Shown: positions 8,346-18,530, counted from the stretch's first letter. The stretch: 64,000 bases of DNA from Streptomyces barkulensis (GCF_002843305.1 NZ_PGSG01000006.1:186001-250000), one strand, 5' to 3'. The notes: generated from the letters alone by a model not told the origin. Program-made: numbers and translations.

Positions 8346-9338
8346 GTTCCGCTCCTCGTCGCTCTCCCCCACCAGCCCGTCCGGCGCCTTTGAGCGTACG
8401 TGCGCCGATCGGCCGAGCATCGCCCGGGCCGCCGCGCCGCAGCGGGCGCCGTAGCCGGAGCCGAAGAGGACGGCGTGCACCAGCAGATGCTGGAGCTGGT
8501 GCAGCGGCACACGCCCGCTCCGGCCGGGCAGCGGACGGACCTCCTCGTACGCCGCCAGCAGCCGATCCAGGTGCGGGCAGCCGAACAGCTCCAGCACCGC
8601 CAGGTCCGTCTCGGGGTGACCGCCCTGTGCGGCCGGGTCGATCAGACGGGCGCGGCCGTCGGCGGACCACAGGACGTTGCCCGACCACAGATCGCCGTGG
8701 ACGACGGCGGGCGGCTGCGCGGGGCCGGCCAACCCGCCGCCCGCCGGCCCGCCCGAGGCCAGCGCCTCGCACAGCCGCTCCACGTCCCGGGCGTCCCCCG
8801 GCCCGATCCCGCCGCCGTCCACCGCCCGACGCAGCAAGGGCAGCAGCCGCCACTCGGCGTGGAAGGCCGGCCAGTCCTCCGCCCCGGAGGGCGGCTCGGG
8901 CGGCGAGGGCAGGGGTACCGAGCCCAGATGGACGGGAAGGGCCGGGGCCGTGCCGCCCCAGACCGGGGCCGGCGCCGAGTGCAGGGCGGCCAGCTCGCGG
9001 CCCAGCCGCTCGGCCTGCCCGGCGCTCGCCGCGCCCGGCTCGACCCACTCCAGCACCAGTACGTCCGGCTCGGCCCCGATCACCTCCGGCACGGCCACCG
9101 CGCCGGTGGAACGCAGTAGCTCCAGACCGGCGGCCTCGGCGGCGAAGAAGCCACGGGGAGCGGCGGCGAGGGTCTTGGCGAAGACGGTACGGCCCCCCGC
9201 GAGCGTGATCCGGTACGCGTCGCAGATGTCGCCGCCGCCCACGGGCCGCGCCCGCCCGGCGGCCGAGCCGGTCAGGGCGGCCACCCGCCCGGCGACACCC
9301 TCCCCGGACCTTCCGGGACCGCCCGTCGCACCCGTCAC
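7155..9338 (-). CDS. Fructosamine kinase-family protein reading through in frame into the cystathionine lyase
   Basis: The frame starting at ATG 9338 encodes a fructosamine kinase/aminoglycoside-phosphotransferase fold in residues 1 to about 310, with the catalytic HGDLWSGN loop and the metal-binding LIDPAA motif. No stop occurs before the lyase start at residue 332, so the product is a 727-residue fusion unless translation is interrupted. Fructosamine kinases phosphorylate ketoamines so that glycated proteins can be repaired. In related streptomycetes I expect two separate genes. A lost stop codon, a base-calling indel or a real bifunctional protein would all explain this. The start overlaps the stop of ptpA by four bases (ATGA), so the three genes look co-transcribed and translationally coupled. 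Confidence 0.6.
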   Translation of the reverse strand: MTGATGGPGRSGEGVAGRVAALTGSAAGRARPVGGGDICDAYRITLAGGRTVFAKTLAAAPRGFFAAEAAGLELLRSTGAVAVPEVIGAEPDVLVLEWVEPGAASAGQAERLGRELAALHSAPAPVWGGTAPALPVHLGSVPLPSPPEPPSGAEDWPAFHAEWRLLPLLRRAVDGGGIGPGDARDVERLCEALASGGPAGGGLAGPAQPPAVVHGDLWSGNVLWSADGRARLIDPAAQGGHPETDLAVLELFGCPHLDRLLAAYEEVRPLPGRSGRVPLHQLQHLLVHAVLFGSGYGARCGAAARAMLGRSAHVRSKAPDGLVGESDEERNMTRERDGRNEQGGQDGQDGPAPRGDGTRVVRAGLPQEEPYAPPLPGPVLAAHFHLPGDPAQAPYSYGRDGNPTWTGLETAISELEAPGDETARTTVFASGMAAISAVLLSRTRPGDVVVLPSDGYNLLVPMRERLEGWGVEVRTAPTGGDAQLDALDGAALLWIESPSNPGLDVCDIRRLADAAHERGALVAVDNTLATPLGQRPLELGADYAVASGTKALTGHGDVLLGYVTCRDPELTASVRLWRKTVGAIPGPVEAWLAHRSLATLELRAGRQAANALAVAEALRERPEVSGVRHPGLADDPAYPVAARQMRRFGCVVSFTLPDKGFAERFLAALRLVDDATSFGGVRSTAERRGRWGGDAVPEGFVRMSVGVEDAADLVADIRAALDEAGRG

Positions 9339-9925
9339 AGCAGCGCCGCCCCGCCGCCGGTCCTGCCGTCACCGGCCGGCCGGCCGAGGGCGGCCCGTAC
9401 CTCCTCCAGCAGGCCCGGCACGGCCTCCTCGACCAGGGCCAGGCACTCCTCGAAGCCCTCGGGGCCGCCGTAGTACGGGTCGGGCACGTCCAGGTCGCAC
9501 GAGTCGTCCCCGGCGCCGGGGGCGTACGACCGCAGCAGCCGGACCTTGCGCGCGTGCCCGGGGCCGGGCGCGAGCCTCCGCAGATCCCGCAGATGCCCCT
9601 CGTCCAGGGCGATCACCAGATCCAGCCGCTCGAACCAGTCGCGCCGGAACTGCCGCGCCACGTGCTCGTGCACGTATCCGGCGGCCGTCAGCACCGCGAC
9701 GGTGCGCGAGTCGGCGCCGTCGCCCTCGTGCCAGCCGCCCGTCCCCGCGCTGCTCGTCTCCACCAGCTCCGCCAGGCCGGCCCGCGCCGCATGGTCGCGG
9801 AAGACGGCCTCGGCCATGGGGGAGCGGCAGATGTTGCCGGTGCAGACGAAGCAGACGCGGTACGGCGTACGGACGCCGCCGGGGGTGCCGGGGGTGCCGG
9901 GGGTGCCGGGCTCAGAGGTGCGCAT
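9335..9925 (-). CDS. ptpA: Low-molecular-weight protein-tyrosine phosphatase
   Basis: This encodes 196 residues from ATG at 9925 (ATG at 9934 or 9937 would add three or four). The P-loop CTGNICRS contains the catalytic cysteine and arginine, and the general acid lies in DVPDPYYGG. The length fits the family after removing a non-conserved N-terminal extension. That extension carries a GTPGTPGTPG repeat encoded by a 9-bp minisatellite (9885-9912). The enzyme removes phosphate from tyrosine; the Streptomyces homologue PtpA is known to influence secondary metabolism. The gene heads the operon with the kinase/lyase frame (four-base overlap). Confidence 0.9.
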   Translation of the reverse strand: MRTSEPGTPGTPGTPGGVRTPYRVCFVCTGNICRSPMAEAVFRDHAARAGLAELVETSSAGTGGWHEGDGADSRTVAVLTAAGYVHEHVARQFRRDWFERLDLVIALDEGHLRDLRRLAPGPGHARKVRLLRSYAPGAGDDSCDLDVPDPYYGGPEGFEECLALVEEAVPGLLEEVRAALGRPAGDGRTGGGAALL

Positions 9926-10002
9926 GCCCTCCATCATCGGCGACGCCCCGGCCCCCGGCCCCCGGCCCCGTCATCCGTTCCTCGTGCTTCTCCGCACGGC
10001 GG

Positions 10003-10380
10003 TCAGTCGCCGTCGGGCAGCACCATGCTCACCGCCCACGACACGATGGAGATCACCAGGGCGCCGAGCACCGCCGTCCAGAAGCCCTCCACACGGAAGG
10101 CCAGGTCGAACTGCTCGGCCAGCCAGGAGGTGAGCAGCAGCATCAGTGCGTTGATCACCAGGGTGAACAGGCCGAGCGTGAGGACCAGCAGCGGCAGGGA
10201 CAGCAGTTTCGTGATCGGCTTGACCACGGCGTTGACGACGCCGAAGATCAGCGCGACGAGGACCAGTGTGAAGGTCTTGCCCGCGGTGTCGTCACCCGTG
10301 AGCGTGATGTCGTCCAGCAGCCAGACGGCGACGGCCAGGGCCACCGCGTTGGCGATCGTTCTGACAAGGAAATTCACCAT
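10003..10380 (-). CDS. Phage-holin-family (DUF360-type) membrane protein
   Basis: This encodes 125 residues. Four hydrophobic helices are visible, with the conserved pattern FGVVNAVVKPITKLLSLPL in the middle and NALMLLLTSWLAE after it, as in the mycobacterial phage-holin-4 superfamily. These proteins are widespread chromosomal membrane proteins, not necessarily phage derived. Function is unknown. It starts with ATG at 10380, 58 bases from the divergently transcribed cupin gene. Confidence 0.85.
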   Translation of the reverse strand: MVNFLVRTIANAVALAVAVWLLDDITLTGDDTAGKTFTLVLVALIFGVVNAVVKPITKLLSLPLLVLTLGLFTLVINALMLLLTSWLAEQFDLAFRVEGFWTAVLGALVISIVSWAVSMVLPDGD

Positions 10381-10437
10381 GTCCGAGATCGTTCCAGAAA
10401 CGGGGACGGTCGCCTACCGGTGAGGGGTCGAGGAGTC

Positions 10438-10755
10438 ATGAAGGCGTTCCGGCTGGAGGAACTGGAGGCGGAGCGGGCCGCCAACGACGGCGCGTACCTG
10501 CAGTTCCTGCGCGAGAGGAACATGTCCGTCGGCCTGTACGCCCTGGACCGGGGCGCGCTCGACCCTCAGCAGCCGCACCGGCAGGACGAGGTGTACTTCG
10601 TCGCCAGCGGCCGGGCACTGATCACCGTGGGGGACGAGACCACCCCGGTCGCGCGAGGCAGCGTGGTCTACGTGCCGGCCGGTGTGCCGCACAGGTTCCA
10701 CCACATCACCGAGGATCTGCGGGTCCTGGTGGTCTTCTCTCCCCCCGAGGGCTGA
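10438..10755 (+). CDS. Small cupin-domain protein
   Basis: This encodes 105 residues. ATG at 10438 is preceded by AGGAG. The single cupin barrel shows the two metal-binding motifs: HRQDEVYFVASGRALITVGD (His, Glu) and VPAGVPHRFHHI (His). It probably binds a metal ion and either oxidises or isomerises a small molecule, but the substrate is unknown. It is divergent from the holin-like gene. A short run of GTCCGGGCC repeats (about 10778-10805) follows the stop. Confidence 0.85.
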   Translation: MKAFRLEELEAERAANDGAYLQFLRERNMSVGLYALDRGALDPQQPHRQDEVYFVASGRALITVGDETTPVARGSVVYVPAGVPHRFHHITEDLRVLVVFSPPEG

Positions 10756-10969
10756 CCGGACCCTCCGAACTGTCCAAACGGTCCGGGCCGTCCGGGCCGT
10801 CCGGGACGCCGCCCCGCCCTTCCTTAGGGGTCCGGTCAGGGAAGGACCCGGGCCCGCGGCGTCCCGGCGCGTGGCCCGCCCGCCTAGCATCGGAGGCGGA
10901 AGCACCGGACGCGCCCGGCCGCCGGGCCCCCGCCCGGTGACCGGAGACTTCAGGAAGCGGGTAACGGCC

Positions 10970-11182
10970 ATGGATCTCAAGGGGACGTTCGCGGCGCTGC
11001 CGTGGTGGGTGAAGTGGGTCGCGATCCCGCTCATCGCGCTCTTCGTCTTCGGCGGCCTGATCTTCGCCGTCGTCGGCTTCGTCGTGAAGCTGCTGTTCAA
11101 GGTCCTGCTGTTCGTGGCACTGGTCGGCGCGCTGGTCTACCTGGTGCGTAAGTTCACCTCCTCCGGCTCCTCGGGAGACTGA
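10970..11182 (+). CDS. DUF5326-family small membrane protein
   Basis: This encodes 70 residues. ATG at 10970 follows AGGAAG. The sequence consists of a short amphipathic start (ALPWWVKWVAIPLIALF), two hydrophobic helices and a Ser/Gly tail. It matches the small conserved Streptomyces family DUF5326, whose function is not known. A TAGCAT hexamer about 85 bases upstream could be its -10 element. Confidence 0.82.
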   Translation: MDLKGTFAALPWWVKWVAIPLIALFVFGGLIFAVVGFVVKLLFKVLLFVALVGALVYLVRKFTSSGSSGD

Positions 11183-11257
11183 CACCTCCCGCCTGCCTCC
11201 ACGGCCACGGCCCGGCCACGGCCACGGCCCGGCCACGGCCCCGGCCCCGGGCGCGGC

Positions 11258-12754
11258 TCAGCGCCGCGCCCGCCGCCTGCCTCCCCGGCCCCGGGCGCGC
11301 CCCGGCCCGGCGGCGGTCCCACCGCCGCCGGACGCCCCCTCGCGGTCGGCGACCGCCACCAGGGCCGCCAGCGCCGTGGTCACCGGCACCGAGGCGACCA
11401 GGCCGATCGAGCCGATCAGCGTCCGCACGATCTCCTGTGCCACCAGCTCGCTGGTGGCCACCTGGCCCATCCCGCTCTCCGCTATCGAGAACAGCAGCAG
11501 CAGCGGCAGCGCGGCCCCCGCGTACGCCAGCACCAGCGTGTTCACCACCGACGCGATGTGGTCGCGTCCGATGCGCATCGCCGCGCCGTAGAGCCTGCGC
11601 CACCCGGCCGACGGGTCGGCCTGCCGCAGTTCCCACACCGCCGAGGTCTGGGTCACCGTCACATCGTCCAGCACGCCCAGCGAACCGATCAGCACACCGG
11701 CCAGCAGCAGTCCGCGGATCTCGATGTCCGGGTAGAGGCCGTGCACCAGCCCGGTCTGGTCGTCGGTGTTGCCCGTCAGCGCGGCCCACCCGATGAATGC
11801 CGAGCCCAGCAGACCGATCAGCAGCAGCGACACCAGGGTGCCCAGGACGGCGACGGAGGTACGGGCGTTGACGCCGTGGCACAGGTACAGCGTGGTCAGC
11901 ATGATCGCGCTGCCGCCCACCACCGCCACCAGCAGCGGATTGGAGCCCTGGAGGATCGCGGGCAGGATGAACAGCGTCAGCACCCCGAAGCTGACCACCA
12001 GCCCGGCCAGCGCCAGTACCCCGCGCAGCCGTCCGACGACCACCACCGCCAGCGCGAAGACGCCCGCCAGCACCACCATGGGCACCCCGCGCTCCACGTC
12101 CACCACGCTGTACTGGAACTCGCGCGGTGCGTCGGGCGCGTACGCCACCACCACGTCCTGACCGGTGCTCAGCCGGCGCGTTGCGTCCGGGGTGACGATC
12201 TCCGGGAAGGTGTGGCCCGCGTCCTTCCCTTCGGCGACCTCGACGGTCGCCCGCAGGCAGGCGCCCTCTCCGGAGCCCTCCGGGAGGGCGTCCGGACCGC
12301 CCTCGCCCGGACCGCCGCTTCCCCCCTCCCGCGCGCCTCCGGCGCCCCCGCCGCCTCCGTCGGCGCCCCCCGGGCCGCCGGGCGACCGGGCGGCGCCCAC
12401 CTCCGCGCAGTCGACCTCCTCGACCGCGGTGACCCGCGCGCCGAGCGTCTGCCGGTCGAAGCCGACACCGCTGGGCGAGCCCTCCCCCTCGGGCGCACCG
12501 CCCGGCCACAGCGCGACCAGCCCGGCGAACACCGCGACGGCGAACGGGATCAGTACCGCCGCGACCACCCTGCGCAGCCGCGCCGAGGCGGGGGCGGGCG
12601 GCCCGTGGTGGTGACCGTGCGAGTGTTCGTGCGACGCATGCCCGTGGCCGGGTGACGGACGCCGGGGCGGCGGGGTGGAAGGCGGCACCGGCGGGGGCAC
12701 CGGCGGGGGGACCGGCGGACGGGACGGCGGGGGAAGCGGGGAGGAGGAGTCCAC
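11258..12754 (-). CDS. YibE/F-family multipass membrane protein with His-rich N-terminus
   Basis: This encodes 498 residues from ATG at 12754. A cytoplasmic N-terminus rich in proline then histidine (HGHASHEHSHGHHHG near residues 37-51) precedes the first membrane helix (about 62-84). An extracytoplasmic region of about 115 residues follows. The C-terminal half has seven or more hydrophobic helices and the YibE/F signature (DDVTVTQTSAVWELRQADP, near residue 370). The family is thought to be a transporter-like membrane protein, but its substrate is unknown. The histidine cluster suggests metal binding. It is divergent from the thiC riboswitch. Confidence 0.85.
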   Translation of the reverse strand: MDSSSPLPPPSRPPVPPPVPPPVPPSTPPPRRPSPGHGHASHEHSHGHHHGPPAPASARLRRVVAAVLIPFAVAVFAGLVALWPGGAPEGEGSPSGVGFDRQTLGARVTAVEEVDCAEVGAARSPGGPGGADGGGGGAGGAREGGSGGPGEGGPDALPEGSGEGACLRATVEVAEGKDAGHTFPEIVTPDATRRLSTGQDVVVAYAPDAPREFQYSVVDVERGVPMVVLAGVFALAVVVVGRLRGVLALAGLVVSFGVLTLFILPAILQGSNPLLVAVVGGSAIMLTTLYLCHGVNARTSVAVLGTLVSLLLIGLLGSAFIGWAALTGNTDDQTGLVHGLYPDIEIRGLLLAGVLIGSLGVLDDVTVTQTSAVWELRQADPSAGWRRLYGAAMRIGRDHIASVVNTLVLAYAGAALPLLLLFSIAESGMGQVATSELVAQEIVRTLIGSIGLVASVPVTTALAALVAVADREGASGGGGTAAGPGRARGRGGRRRARR

Positions 12755-12840
12755 GGCCCGATCATCGCAGGCGCGGCAGGGGGCACCCTGGCGCGTGCCC
12801 GGTGTCAGCCGTTAGCGTGGAGGCGCTTTTGCACATCGCG

Positions 12841-14808
<1,968 letters not shown>

Positions 14809-14833
14809 CATGGCGGTCCGCAGTGGACCGTCC

Positions 14834-14870
14834 GCCGCCCCCGGCCCGTGGGATCAGGGCCGGGGGCGGC
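14834..14870. terminator. Bidirectional terminator between thiC and the TPR gene
   Basis: A perfect 14-bp stem (14834-14847 with 14857-14870) closes a nine-base loop and sits between convergent genes. Confidence 0.8.
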
Positions 14871-14921
14871 CCGGGTGTGTGCGCTCAGCGGCCCCGGTGC
14901 GGCAGCCGTGCCGGAGCCGGG

Positions 14922-15425
14922 TCAGGCGCCGTCCCCGGTGGTGAGGGCGCGGGCGTAGTGCGTCAGTGAGCGGCGGTACTCCGGCAGGTGGGGGACGAGG
15001 GCGGTGAGGGCGAGGGCCGCCGCCTCCCGCTCCCGCCCGGCGTCGGCGAGTGCCAGCGACAGGAACGCGGCGACCGCGTCATCCAACTCGTCGGAGCACG
15101 CCTTCCGTTCGTTCACCAGCAGTGCGATGCTCTCCTCCGCCCGGCCCAGGTTGCGCAGGGTGCTGGCCAGTTGGATCACCGCCCGCCGGCGCCGCCCGCC
15201 GGGCAGGCCGGCCGCGAGGGCCCGGCGGTAGAGGGCGGCGGCCTCCTCCTCGTGGTCGAGTGCGTCGTGGGCGGAGGCCAGTTCGTACAGGGCGACGGCG
15301 TCGCCGGGCGGGAGGTCGGCGGCCAGCGCCTCGATCCGGCGCAGGAAGTCCTCGGGCCCGTGGTCGTCGAAGGAGGCCCACAGCTCCTTGAGCCGTCGCT
15401 CCCACCGTGCTTCCGGGGTCGTCAT
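14922..15425 (-). CDS. Tetratricopeptide-repeat protein
   Basis: This encodes 167 residues from ATG at 15425. The sequence is almost entirely helical, with at least three TPR units (ALYELASAHDALDHEEEAAA; AVIQLASTLRNLGRAEESIA; AFLSLALADAGREREAAALA). It matches the short TPR_5-type cytoplasmic proteins common in actinobacteria. They bind partner proteins, and the partner is unknown here. It is convergent with thiC and lies 67 bases after the lipoprotein gene on the same strand. Confidence 0.85.
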   Translation of the reverse strand: MTTPEARWERRLKELWASFDDHGPEDFLRRIEALAADLPPGDAVALYELASAHDALDHEEEAAALYRRALAAGLPGGRRRRAVIQLASTLRNLGRAEESIALLVNERKACSDELDDAVAAFLSLALADAGREREAAALALTALVPHLPEYRRSLTHYARALTTGDGA

Positions 15426-15492
15426 CGCCCCAGCCTCCCAGAGTTCCGCCGCCGTTCCGGCCGTCGGCGGAACTCGTCGGCGGCCGGGTGTT

Positions 15493-16449
15493 TCACCCGT
15501 TGGAGGAGCGGTCGGTCTGCCGGGCGAGCTTGCCGGTGACGTCCTCGGTCTTCTCGGCCGGGGGCGGGGAGACCTCGACCTCGGTGCCGAAGTCGCTGAA
15601 CTCGACGGTGGTGCGGATCTTCGCCTCCTGCGCCTCCCGCGACGGCGGCTGGGACCGGGACCGGTCCTGGGAGCCGGAATTCGACCGTGCCGCCCCGCTG
15701 TCGAGGGAGATCTCGAACTGCTGGCGGCGGATGCGGTCCTGGTCGTCGAGCCACAGGTGCATCGGCAGGGAGTCGCCGAGCCGCTGCCGCAGGCGCTCGG
15801 CCTCGGCCGTGTCCTCGCCCGCGAGTTCGTCCACGTCGACGTTCACGCGGTAGTGGGTGGTCTCCACACCGCCGACCTCCTCGGTGCCGACGCGGGTGGC
15901 GTCGTCGTCCAGGGCCCGGGTGTAGTCGAGGCCCCGGACGGGGTCGTTGACCCGGATGCCGCCCACGGTGCCGCTGCTTCCGGCGAGTTCCCGCAGGTCG
16001 ACGCTGATCCACGGCTTGTCCACCCCGAGCTGTTCCCGCGCCCGGTCCGGCAGCCGCTGGTAGAGGGTCTCGTCCACCACCCGCTGTTCGATCCGTTCGC
16101 CGCCGCCCGCCTCGACGGTCAGGTCGCTCGTGCCGTCGGCCAGGTCGACGGCGCCGTCGCCGGTGAGGGTCTGCTGCTGTCCGCCCATGGCGGCGCGCAC
16201 CTTCAGCGTCATCTTCGCGGTCTCGGCCGCGACCGTCTTCTCGTGCGCGGTCCGAACGACCTCGGCGGCGGCCTCGTCGCCTTCCCCGCCGTCCTCGCCT
16301 CCGGTCCCCGCCTCCCGCTCGGCCTCGGCGCCGGTCCCGGTCTCCGGCCCGGGGTCCTGTTCGCCGCAGCCGGCGATCAGCGCCGTACCGGCCAGCAGTC
16401 CGGCCGCCGCCACCGCACCCGTCCTGCTCCTGCGTGACACGCGCGCCAT
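15493..16449 (-). CDS. Secreted lipoprotein of LppX/LprG-like fold
   Basis: This encodes 318 residues. ATG at 16449 has GGAGGAG upstream. A type II signal peptide with lipobox LIAGC places the lipidated cysteine at about residue 28. An acidic linker follows, then a domain built like the LppX/LprAFG family (AAEVVRTAHEKTVAAETAKM ... GDGAVDLADGTSDL ... MHLWLDDQDRIRRQQFEI). Such proteins carry lipids or act as envelope sensors; the ligand is unknown here. A pair of perfect 12-bp inverted repeats (16501-16559) lies upstream and may be its operator. Confidence 0.8.
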   Translation of the reverse strand: MARVSRRSRTGAVAAAGLLAGTALIAGCGEQDPGPETGTGAEAEREAGTGGEDGGEGDEAAAEVVRTAHEKTVAAETAKMTLKVRAAMGGQQQTLTGDGAVDLADGTSDLTVEAGGGERIEQRVVDETLYQRLPDRAREQLGVDKPWISVDLRELAGSSGTVGGIRVNDPVRGLDYTRALDDDATRVGTEEVGGVETTHYRVNVDVDELAGEDTAEAERLRQRLGDSLPMHLWLDDQDRIRRQQFEISLDSGAARSNSGSQDRSRSQPPSREAQEAKIRTTVEFSDFGTEVEVSPPPAEKTEDVTGKLARQTDRSSNG

Positions 16450-16500
16450 CGCGTCTCCTCCGCTTCCGTGAAGGGGTCGTCGTCCGATGCGGTACGCGTT

Positions 16501-16559
16501 TCCCGGGACAGTCGCGGCAATCGTTGCGAACAGATCGATCCAGGCCAACTGTCCCGGGA
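16501..16559. promoter_or_regulatory. Widely spaced 12-bp inverted repeat upstream of the lipoprotein gene
   Basis: TCCCGGGACAGT (16501-16512) and ACTGTCCCGGGA (16548-16559) are perfect inverted copies 35 bases apart. The pair lies 52 bases upstream of the lipoprotein start, in a gap of 148 bases. It could bind a dimeric regulator at two sites, or form a long hairpin after the Mut7-C gene stop at 16598. Confidence 0.45.
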
Positions 16560-16597
16560 GCGGGCCGGGTTGACGCGGTCACGCGGCCGGACGAGGG

Positions 16598-17401
16598 TTA
16601 CGGCGCGCCGGTCTCCCGGTCGCCCGCCGTTCCGGCGGCCTCCGCGACCAGCGCCTCCAGCCGGTCCCCGTGGGCCCCGCGCCAGTAGACGTGGCCGCAG
16701 TCGCGGCAGCGGGCGAAGGTGTCGTAGGTGCGGCGGGTGCCGGGGCGGAGCAGATGCTCGACCTCGGCCTTCGGCACCTCGGCGAGGAGCCCGTTGCACG
16801 CCGTGCACCGCGTCCACGGCGCCAGCGGCAGGTCGAAACGGTCCAGGACGTCGGCGAGCTGGTCGTCCGGGCGCGAGCCGTGCACGTAGGCGCCCATCCA
16901 CAGCTGCCGCCGCATCAGCAGCCCGCGGTCCTGGGTCAGCAGGACGCGCCGCTCGGCGTTGGCCTGCTCGACCAGGGCGGGGTCGTCCATGTCGTTGTGG
17001 TAGGCGGTGTCGGCGCCCGCCACCAGCCGCAGCCGCCGGGCCAGCGTGCCCAGGTGGACGTCCAGCAGGAAGCGCGGCGGCCCGTGAGGGACCCGCTGCG
17101 GGCGTACGACGGGCTCGACGCGGACCGTCCGGCCCGCCTCCGGGCGGTACGAGGGCTCCACCCGCCGCCCGTCCCCGCCGCTTCCGGCGGCGTCCTCCAG
17201 GACGAGCGCGCCCACCTCCGTCAGCGGGACGCCCGCGGACTGCACGACGTGGACGAGCGAGGAGGCGCCGTCGTGGGGCACGGGGAGGAGTTCGGCGCCG
17301 CGGTGGCGCGAGGGCAGGAAGATCCGCAGTCCGGGGGAGACGCGGAGGAGCAGTTCACGGGGCGGCGGTGTGCCGCCGGGGGGCTGTGGTCGGTCCGTCA
17401 C
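16598..17401 (-). CDS. Mut7-C RNase-domain protein with N-terminal ubiquitin-like domain
   Basis: This encodes 267 residues. GTG at 17401 begins where conservation begins, although GGGGAGG is almost in contact with it, so the start is not certain. Residues 15-95 form the Mut7-C ubiquitin-like part. Residues about 105-255 form the PIN-like Mut7-C RNase domain (RFLLDVHLGTLARRLRLVAGADT, then LLTQDRGLL) with a zinc ribbon of two Cys pairs (CTACNG and CRDCGH). It is probably a ribonuclease, substrate unknown. It uses a TAA stop codon, which is uncommon in this window. Confidence 0.85.
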   Translation of the reverse strand: MTDRPQPPGGTPPPRELLLRVSPGLRIFLPSRHRGAELLPVPHDGASSLVHVVQSAGVPLTEVGALVLEDAAGSGGDGRRVEPSYRPEAGRTVRVEPVVRPQRVPHGPPRFLLDVHLGTLARRLRLVAGADTAYHNDMDDPALVEQANAERRVLLTQDRGLLMRRQLWMGAYVHGSRPDDQLADVLDRFDLPLAPWTRCTACNGLLAEVPKAEVEHLLRPGTRRTYDTFARCRDCGHVYWRGAHGDRLEALVAEAAGTAGDRETGAP

Positions 17402-17510
17402 CCTCCCCAGGATGCCAGCGCGGGCCCGCCGGGCCCACCGCTTTACGGATCGCTCCGGCCCCCGGTCCCGCCCCCGGACCGAGTCCCCGGACCGAGCCCC
17501 CGGCCGGGGC

Positions 17511-18410
17511 TCAGTCCGGGTACCGGTCGAGGGGGTGATCGGGGCCCCCGAAATCGGGGCTGGTGAAGTCCGGGCTGGTGAAGCGGGCCCCGGCACCCGT
17601 GTCGCGGGGGGTCTTCGTGGCCGGGCTGGAGAAGCCCGGGTGGGTGTAGCCCAGCCTGGGATGGCGGCTCTCCGGCCGGGGCCTCCCCGCCCCCTGGATC
17701 CCGGAGGTCTCCAGGGGACCTGCGGCTTCGGAGGCGTGCGCGGCCTCCGCGGCCGGCGCGGCCAGCGCCTCGTGGAGGAAGGGCAGCACCCCGCGCTCCA
17801 GCAGCGCCGTGCGCCAGGCCGTGCGCGCCCGCGCCACCTCGTCGGCGAGTGCGCTCTGCCCGCTGGAACCGCCCGCCCGGATCGCGCCGGAGCCGTGGCG
17901 CACCGCGGTGACCAGTAGTGCGACACACGCGGCCAGCAGCGAGACGGCGGTCAGGGCGGCGAAGGCCCAGCCCGCGTCGCGCAGCTGCGCGGCGATGGAC
18001 GGCTCGGGATCCAGCACCCGCAGCAGATGACCGACCAGGAGGAAGATCAGCGCCGCGGTCCCGGCCAGTACGGGCGCCAGGACGGAGAGTGTGGCGAACA
18101 GCCCGGCGCCGCCCGGACCGGAACCGGAACCCCCGGGCGCGCCCGCGGCCGCCCGCGCCGGCCCCTGCGAGGAGGGGGCGTGTCCGGGGAGGCGCAGCTC
18201 GTCGCGGAGCGCCGCGAAGTGCTCGTACTCCGCCGCCGCGCAGGCCGCGATCGCCGCGGCCGCGCCGATCGCGGCGGTGCGCAGCTGTTCGGTGTTCAGC
18301 CGTCTTCCGGCGGCCGGTTCGGGGCGGTCGCGTACGGCGCGCAGGGCCTCGTCGAGGACGCGTTCGAACTCGGGGCGGTCCTCAGGACGCAGGTGCGGAG
18401 CGGTGTTCAT
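17511..18410 (-). CDS. Two-helix membrane protein of unknown function
   Basis: This encodes 299 residues. ATG at 18410 is preferred to 18416 because the GGGG tract then has normal spacing. Residues 1-100 are soluble and helical. Two membrane helices follow (about 108-130 and 148-170). The C-terminal 100 residues are disordered and end in short repeats (THPGFSSP, FTSPDFTSPDFGGPD). I do not recognise a family. A near-palindrome GTGTTTCCGGAAAACAC at 18514-18530 lies about 100 bases upstream and may be its operator. Confidence 0.7.
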   Translation of the reverse strand: MNTAPHLRPEDRPEFERVLDEALRAVRDRPEPAAGRRLNTEQLRTAAIGAAAAIAACAAAEYEHFAALRDELRLPGHAPSSQGPARAAAGAPGGSGSGPGGAGLFATLSVLAPVLAGTAALIFLLVGHLLRVLDPEPSIAAQLRDAGWAFAALTAVSLLAACVALLVTAVRHGSGAIRAGGSSGQSALADEVARARTAWRTALLERGVLPFLHEALAAPAAEAAHASEAAGPLETSGIQGAGRPRPESRHPRLGYTHPGFSSPATKTPRDTGAGARFTSPDFTSPDFGGPDHPLDRYPD

Positions 18411-18513
18411 GTGCATCCCCCGGTGCTCCGTAGGGCCGTGGGGCCGGAAACGGAGGAGAGCTCGCTTGAGACAGGGACCCGATGGTAGAGCGGTTCCTTC
18501 CGGCGGTGACAGG

Positions 18514-18530
18514 GTGTTTCCGGAAAACAC
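18514..18530. promoter_or_regulatory. Candidate operator palindrome
   Basis: GTGTTTCCGGAAAACAC is palindromic except for a one-base offset. It lies in the 207-base gap between the membrane-protein start and the end of the metallophosphoesterase gene, both on the minus strand. A second small repeat, GGGTG-n5-CACCC, is at 18542-18556. Confidence 0.35.

Noticed and set aside
10003..10380. Prophage holin
   Set aside because: The protein belongs to a widespread chromosomal membrane family and no phage genes are nearby.
11154..12509. Long alternative frame on the minus strand overlapping the YibE/F gene
   Set aside because: Arg/Gly/Ala-rich shadow typical of very GC-rich DNA; the YibE/F frame has membrane helices and the family signature.
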